This document shows positions 58,426 to 64,000 of a stretch of DNA of 64,000 nucleotides, piece by piece. This DNA is from Boswellia sacra (Eukaryota; Streptophyta; Magnoliopsida; Sapindales; Burseraceae). The position numbers and the translations under genes are program-made. Within the stretch, counting starts at the first letter, position 1. Each line of letters starts with the position of its first letter. The notes below the pieces were generated by a model. That model saw nothing but the letters and a program-made list of their open reading frames with translations, had not been told where the DNA came from and searched no databases. The DNA is taken from the NCBI GenBank assembly GCA_013180625.2, contig SNVD02010473.1:1736001-1800000 (forward strand), in the 5' to 3' direction.

Positions 58426-61400
58426 TCATTTTGCAGTTTTTGAGTGCTTGATAAGCCAATCAATGACAACATCTATGTTTACTGAATCCTTGCATGAGAT
58501 CATATAGCAGCATACCTCTCTATCAGTTATTGATTCAAGGCCTCTGAAAACACCCAACAGAAAGCAAAAAGATACTACCAAATTACTCTAAAGAATTAGT
58601 AACAGAACTTGTTATCAGGAAGCTCATCAATGAAATTACTACTAAAACAACTTCCAGTAAAATTTCCAAACTTACAGTTGATCCACTAAAGCTTGCTTTG
58701 AAAGAGCTTCTGACTTGTCGATTTTGTTGCCTAGAACAAGTAAAGGGATTCCACTTAAGGAAGGTTTCGTCAAGAGTTCAAACAATTCACTTCGAGATAT
58801 AGGAACACTATCTCTGTCAGCAGCATCAACTACATATCTGTCTCCATCCATCACAAAAGAGGAAGAAAAAAGTGAATCATTTGGAAGATATCATGGTTAT
58901 CGCGCCCACCAGAAAATGGTACTGAAAATCATTCACAACTGTCTGGCTCTAGATAGCCAAAAAATGTCCTGAAACTGTCTGCAGTGAAGTACATCTAATA
59001 AATTTTACATATTATTTTATCATACATCTCTCTTCTGTTTCTAAACTATAAAATTCCCAAACATCCATTCAATTTTACTTGTAAAACACCTGCAAAGGTT
59101 CAATAGATGCCATATGACAATTGTATAAACTGCTATTGTCAAGTTCCTTCCTTTTTCACAGTATAATCAGATGCATATATTATCTAGATGATGCATTAAT
59201 GACATGAATGAGGCAAGCAAGCTAGCATTCTTCCTCGAAATGAAGATTAAAATAAAATATCCCAAGCAGAAGGGAAATAAGAACCATTCAACCTGCAGAA
59301 CCATAATTTTTTTTTTCAACAAATAATCACTGCTCTTTTGTTCCAAAAATTAGTAGTAGATGCTTCTAATTCGATTTACTAATTTTGTAGCAGCACACAA
59401 ATTAATGCCAATTTTAATTCATTTTTCAGTATAATTACAATCAAACAAAGGGTAAAAAGGTTTCATAAAAAAAATTTAAAAAAAATTAAAAATGTTAAAT
59501 GATATGACACAGAAGATGAAGGGACTGAAGTATTACAAGATTGCAGAGACACCACGACAATAACGCTCCCACATGGTACGAAACCTCCGTTGCCCTCCAA
59601 GATCCCAAAGCTTTATTGTAACATTTCCCTTAGTAACTTTTCGCATATTAAATCCAACCTGGTTTTAAGAATAAGAAGAATCCCTTAAGATTTTTTCTAA
59701 TTATCATAGAATGCATTACTCGGGATGTGTTTAGAAAAAGATATCCACCGTTGGAATCATGTCCTCACTATAGCCCCCTGTCTGGTAAAATAAAAGAAAA
59801 ACGTTAAGAGAGAAAAACAAAGACAAGTACTACCAACTAGACCAGAAAATAATTGCACAGAAGGCCCGCACTCACAGCAATGGCATTAACAAGAGATGTC
59901 TTTCCTGCATTTTGGAGGCCTACGAGTGAAAGTTCCATTTCCTGTTTGAAGAATAAGCTGATATGCATACACATGATCAGAAGCAGAAAAGGGTTTTGAT
60001 AAGCTTAAATTAGCACAGTGATCATTGTAGTAGTAGAAAATAAAAACAGAATTGACTCCATGCACACATATTAATGATGAGAAGAAGATTAGCACTCTGA
60101 TGACCTTTCTTTCCAGACATTATGGAAAGGTGGAAATTGAGAAAAAATAAACTGCAAAGGATACTAATCATGCCCAAAGCAGTAAAAAACGTCATGACCG
60201 CAACACTTGATAAATTATATACTAGATCATAATAGTGGCTCTATAATCTTCATATTTAGCTGTAACCAAACCACATTTTACAGAGGAAGATAGTCTTGTA
60301 CTAAAGGCTAATATATAAAGCATGACCAGAAAAACCAAAAGCATATAAATGAGCCTCTTTTAACCAGTTTGAAAACACAGAGAATCTGGTTTTTTTTTTT
60401 TTTTTTTAAGTTGATTGTCTTGCATTTCAGAATTTGCACAAGTAGAATTACCACCAAGGAGAACTTAATATAGCACTAAAACAATTGAAAAAAGTGTATC
60501 AGATGGATTAAATTCCCTATAAGACATCCTTGTAGTGGAGGGAAAATTTCTCTACTCTTTTTCCATGCCAAAACTCTATGTGATATTTGAATAGACCTAT
60601 TTCTTATACAGAATTAACCTAATATATTTAGACCTTGAAAATTCTCAAAATTGAATTATAAAAATTTTAAAAGCCTTGCCAACAATCAGATAGCACTGCC
60701 CTGAAAGATCATATATTACAAAGTGATACAGGACAAAGGTGAGGGCATGTAAGTTCAATAGAAAGATGACAAGAAGGCATCCATGGACAACCACAACAAC
60801 GGTCTCTAATTTTATGAACTTCCACACTGCAATCAAGTTGCAGTTCAAATAAATTTACAACCAGAGTCAAGTTATCAGTTTTCCTGTTCAAAGTATATCC
60901 ACAATCATAAAACATGACCATGTACTTCTTAGGTTAAGCTAGAGCATATTTTATCTGGGACTTCAAAATTAAAACTTCGGCAAACAGGAAAATTAAAACA
61001 AATGTGTGCGGCGTAATCAAACCTATCCCAAAAAAAAAAAAAAAATGTATAACTAAAAGTAATTTGCCAAGGATGTTTGAAGCATCTCAAAAGATTCATT
61101 TTCAATTTTCCAGAAGGAAAAGGTACAAAATGTAAAAACAAAATGTCATTACCTGCCACCCCTAAAAAATAGATAAAAAATATTTATTTGTTTCTACATT
61201 TGTAATAAATATCCCTTTACATGATAAGAATCATCCATTGACACTTCCAAAGTTGACGAATTTCATTAGAAACCTCCGATATGATCAAGGTCTCTGCCTA
61301 ATATTTAAACCAAACCAGGCTCAGGTTCCCTCTAATCACGCCAAATTAACCAAAAGAAGAAAAAAAATTCCAAACAAAAAAATTCTAAACTAAATTTTTT

Positions 61401-61636
61401 CTGGGTTTGCCATATTTTGTACCCAAGCAAGCAATCCTCACTCATAAGGGAAGCAAAATACAAGTAATTGATCAAAGCAAGCCCAAGAAAACAAGTTGAA
61501 TTGAACAAAATGAGCAATGGACTAAAACCCTCGAACTGAAACAAGATTCCGAGCAGTTGATGCGGAAAAAAGAGAAACGTGAAAAGGGTTTACCATACCT
61601 TCTGAGCCAATTAAGAAGAGAATCGAAGAAACCCAT
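58426..61636 (-). CDS. ARL8: ADP-ribosylation factor-like protein 8 (small GTPase)
   Basis: Six exons: 61636-61599, 59957-59876, 59781-59749, 59658-59537, 58837-58676 and 58543-58426. Phases are consistent, borders are GT-AG, and the product is 184 residues, the exact family length. The N-terminal amphipathic helix is [20 protein letters not shown]. GTPase motifs: P-loop GLQNAGKTS, switch-[16 protein letters not shown], switch-[16 protein letters not shown] (G4), and SCK (G5). The C-terminus is [14 protein letters not shown]8 proteins sit on late endosomal/vacuolar membranes. In plants they are also known as host factors for tobamovirus replication (TOM-associated). Exon 4 ends ATCTT|GTAATA, so a Leu replaces the usual Val in SAIVYVVD. 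The first intron is 1.6 kb. Confidence 0.95.
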
Positions 61637-63186
61637 TTGGAGAAAGCGGCTGAAGAGAGACAGAAACGGGAAAATAAGGGAAAACTAGAAAAGAAAGAGG
61701 CGAAGCAATTAATAGCAGGAGGAAACTTGAAACTCTGGCTTTTGTGATGTCCTGTCATTTGTTGCAAAATAATAACAAATAATAATAAAAATGTTATTAA
61801 GTTGTGAACCAAACGTGAGTAAAGACATGCAATTACAGTATACTTGTAAGCTTTGTCTTAGTTTGTCTCGTCGTGGTTTTGTACTGTACTTTTTTGGGCT
61901 TCAATTTTTTTTTTTTTTAATTAGTCTTTTGCTTCGATTCTATTATATTCTAGTTCTGGTGGTCAGTTCCAATAGCTTGCCCTAAAATCTACAAAGTTTG
62001 ATTTTGCAGACTGCTGAGCTGGGGATAAACATCATCTGTAAGTTTTGTTATCAAAATTGGAATTGATATATATCGGCCAAAACATATCAAGAGATTGTTA
62101 ATTTATAAAATGTTTCTTTTACGCCCTCTCAAGTGGCCGTTCTTTTTACAAAACCTCCGGCTAAAAGGGTTTTCTTTTCAAAAGAATTAAGCAAGGCATC
62201 ATACATACAACATGAGGAAATACTCAAAAACATAGTCAAATTGTGAGGTTTTCTCTAGCACGATTTGCTTAAAATTTATTTAGATCTTTCGAGTATCGAG
62301 CGTTAAGCATTGTATCGAGTTATTGAACAACTTTTAGTCGATAGCTAAACAACTTGGTTAATAAAAAAATAAGAGTTAGAGTTTGATTAAATTTTAAATC
62401 ATATGACTAGTTTTAGTGTTTTTAAAAATAAGAAGATATTTGTACTTTATATTTTGAATAATACTTCTCTTTCAAAAAATTTATGTTAAATTGTATCCCA
62501 ATTCTTTAAGTGGATTGTGACACGATATGGTAAAGGATCTAATGATTGTGCTTGTAAGATACTGATTAGTTAGAGAAGTTTTTAAATTCTTTTCATTAAA
62601 AGCCCTGAAGAGCAAGAATGTAGTTTGTAGATTAATATAGATTTGAACAGTTTGAGATTATTTTAGTCTTATGATTAGAACTAAAACTTGTGAATAATAT
62701 TATGCTATGTTTACGAAGTTATGATGCAAGGTTTATATCTTAAGTAACATAGGATAAGTAATATAATATTGATTGAGTGATACTATATCAACTTTGTATA
62801 TATTAGACTAATTCATATAGTTTTGCTTTATATACAAGAGGTATTTCAAATTGATTTAAATAGATTTAATAATTTGGTACATCAAATCTGGCTATTTTTT
62901 TCACAAAATTTATTATTGTTATTATTATTATTTTAAAAAAGGTTAATTTAATAATTACCCTGTCATTGGTCTATGCATGTAATTTTACTTTACCATCTGA
63001 TGCATTGCAGAGACCATTTAATTAGGTTGGGTTAGCCCAACGAGAAATCATATTCTTACATGCAGAGGCCCATCCTGGACTAACCGTGCTGGTCATTGTC
63101 ATTGGATATGAAGAAACCCAACTTTCGAGCCCATTGTTTAAGGCTATGAACTGGCCCAACCAATAGGCCCCTCCCAAAAATCAAAA

Positions 63187-63189
<3 letters not shown>

Positions 63190-63227
<38 letters not shown>
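63190..63227. repeat. (AT)n microsatellite
   Basis: About 38 bp of pure AT dinucleotides. Confidence 0.95.
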
Positions 63228-63228
<1 letters not shown>

Positions 63229-63295
63229 TTTTCATTACTATTTCCACATGTTATATAAAGTTTAGCGCTTGTTTATTCTATATTTCTAAAATAAT

Positions 63296-63335
63296 ACATA
63301 CACACACACACACACACATATATATAGACACACAC
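63296..63335. repeat. (CA)n/(TA)n compound microsatellite
   Basis: CACACACACACACACACA followed by TATATATA and GACACACACATG. Confidence 0.9.
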
Positions 63336-64000
63336 ATGCATGCGCATAGACTATAATATTTTATTTAAATTTTCGAATTAAAATATTTACTGAATTTTTT
63401 TATTTATCTCATTTAAAATAATAATCCACAAAAGCATTTAATGTAAAACTAGTAGTATGCAAGAAATGTTAGAAGTCATGGGCGAATCATCCTTGAATAT
63501 AATTGAAGAGTATATTCGGGTTATTTTATATATATATAATATTAATCTAGAAGTGCAAACTAATAAACTAGTCTTATATATTAAGGATTTGTAGTAAGAA
63601 TAGATTAATTAAAGTCATGAAAGGAAGCAAGACTTGTTTTCTTTTGCCGGGCACAATCATTGAATTTCAATTAATCAGTCAAAGATATTTTCACAAATTA
63701 GTTAGAAAAGGATCGTGAGATGAGACTAATTAATTATACCCCACGTACTGATCTACCTAATTTGCATGCAATTTTTCACAACTAAAGATGAATTAAGGAA
63801 TTGATTAATGGTAATTAAGTAGTGATGAGAAGCTTCTGGCTTTGGTTAATCAAACCCGCGTGTGTCTCTATTGACTATACGTGCTTGATGACAAATTAAA
63901 TTGCCTATTATTGACCAAAACCCTAAAACCGGAAAGAGAGGATTGGGAATCTCAATCTTTGTCCACACGTTTGTTGAATTCTCTCATCGTGTGATTAATT

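Larger units (their letters stand above)
61637..64000. other. ARL8 upstream region and AT-rich end of the window
   Basis: About 100 bp upstream of the ARL8 ATG is purine-rich on the plus strand, consistent with a pyrimidine-rich 5' UTR. No further gene is recognised to the window end. Microsatellites lie at 63190-63227 and 63296-63330. Confidence 0.5.

Overview
This window is nuclear DNA of a dicot plant. Every convincing gene has short phase-consistent introns with GT-AG (once GC-AG) borders. The sequence is strongly AT-rich, and the gene set is plant-specific: a JAZ/TIFY repressor, an LRR receptor-like kinase, a peroxisomal small heat-shock protein ending in SKL, and an ARL8 GTPase. Protein style and transposon content suggest a woody rosid such as Citrus. 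That is an inference from memory, not a demonstrated assignment.

Layout. (1) 1-12.6 kb is a local duplication cluster. It holds three minus-strand genes for short proteins derived from the middle of nucleoporin NUP98 (the first cut by the window edge), an intact HSP15.7-type peroxisomal small heat-shock gene on the plus strand, and a decayed second copy of it. The order NUP98-like(-)/HSP15.7(+) occurs twice, so the block was duplicated as a pair. (2) 12.6-21 kb is gene-poor, with several MITE-like inverted-repeat elements. (3) 21.7-24.6 kb carries a two-exon LRR receptor-like kinase with an atypical catalytic loop, followed by a 127-bp Mutator-type MITE with a perfect 10-bp target-site duplication. 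(4) 27.4-47.3 kb is a paralogous segment present three times (A about 27.45-31.9 kb; B 32.87-33.63 plus 37.55-39.8 kb; C 45.03-47.28 kb). Each copy preserves a 57-72 codon ORF whose indels between copies are all multiples of three. Copy B is split by a 3.9-kb TIR element that itself contains an hAT element and a tandem array of TRIM retrotransposons. A second hAT element (2.04 kb) and another TRIM lie before copy C. (5) 48.3-52.5 kb holds a six-exon JAZ (TIFY) gene whose first intron contains a textbook TRIM and a second TRIM array; its Jas motif ends early, without the C-terminal PY. (6) 53.3-56.9 kb holds a decayed hAT (Ac-type, BED-finger) transposase gene with at least seven lesions. (7) 58.4-61.6 kb holds a complete six-exon ARL8 gene on the minus strand. 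The rest is AT-rich intergenic DNA and microsatellites.

Functionally the genes are not an operon-like unit. The points most worth follow-up are the NUP98-derived mini-gene family with a new Cys-x2-Cys segment, the triplicated conserved small ORF, the truncated-Jas JAZ gene, and the nested transposon architecture, which can be dated because uninterrupted paralogous sites exist in the same window. No rRNA, tRNA, CRISPR or bacterial features were seen.
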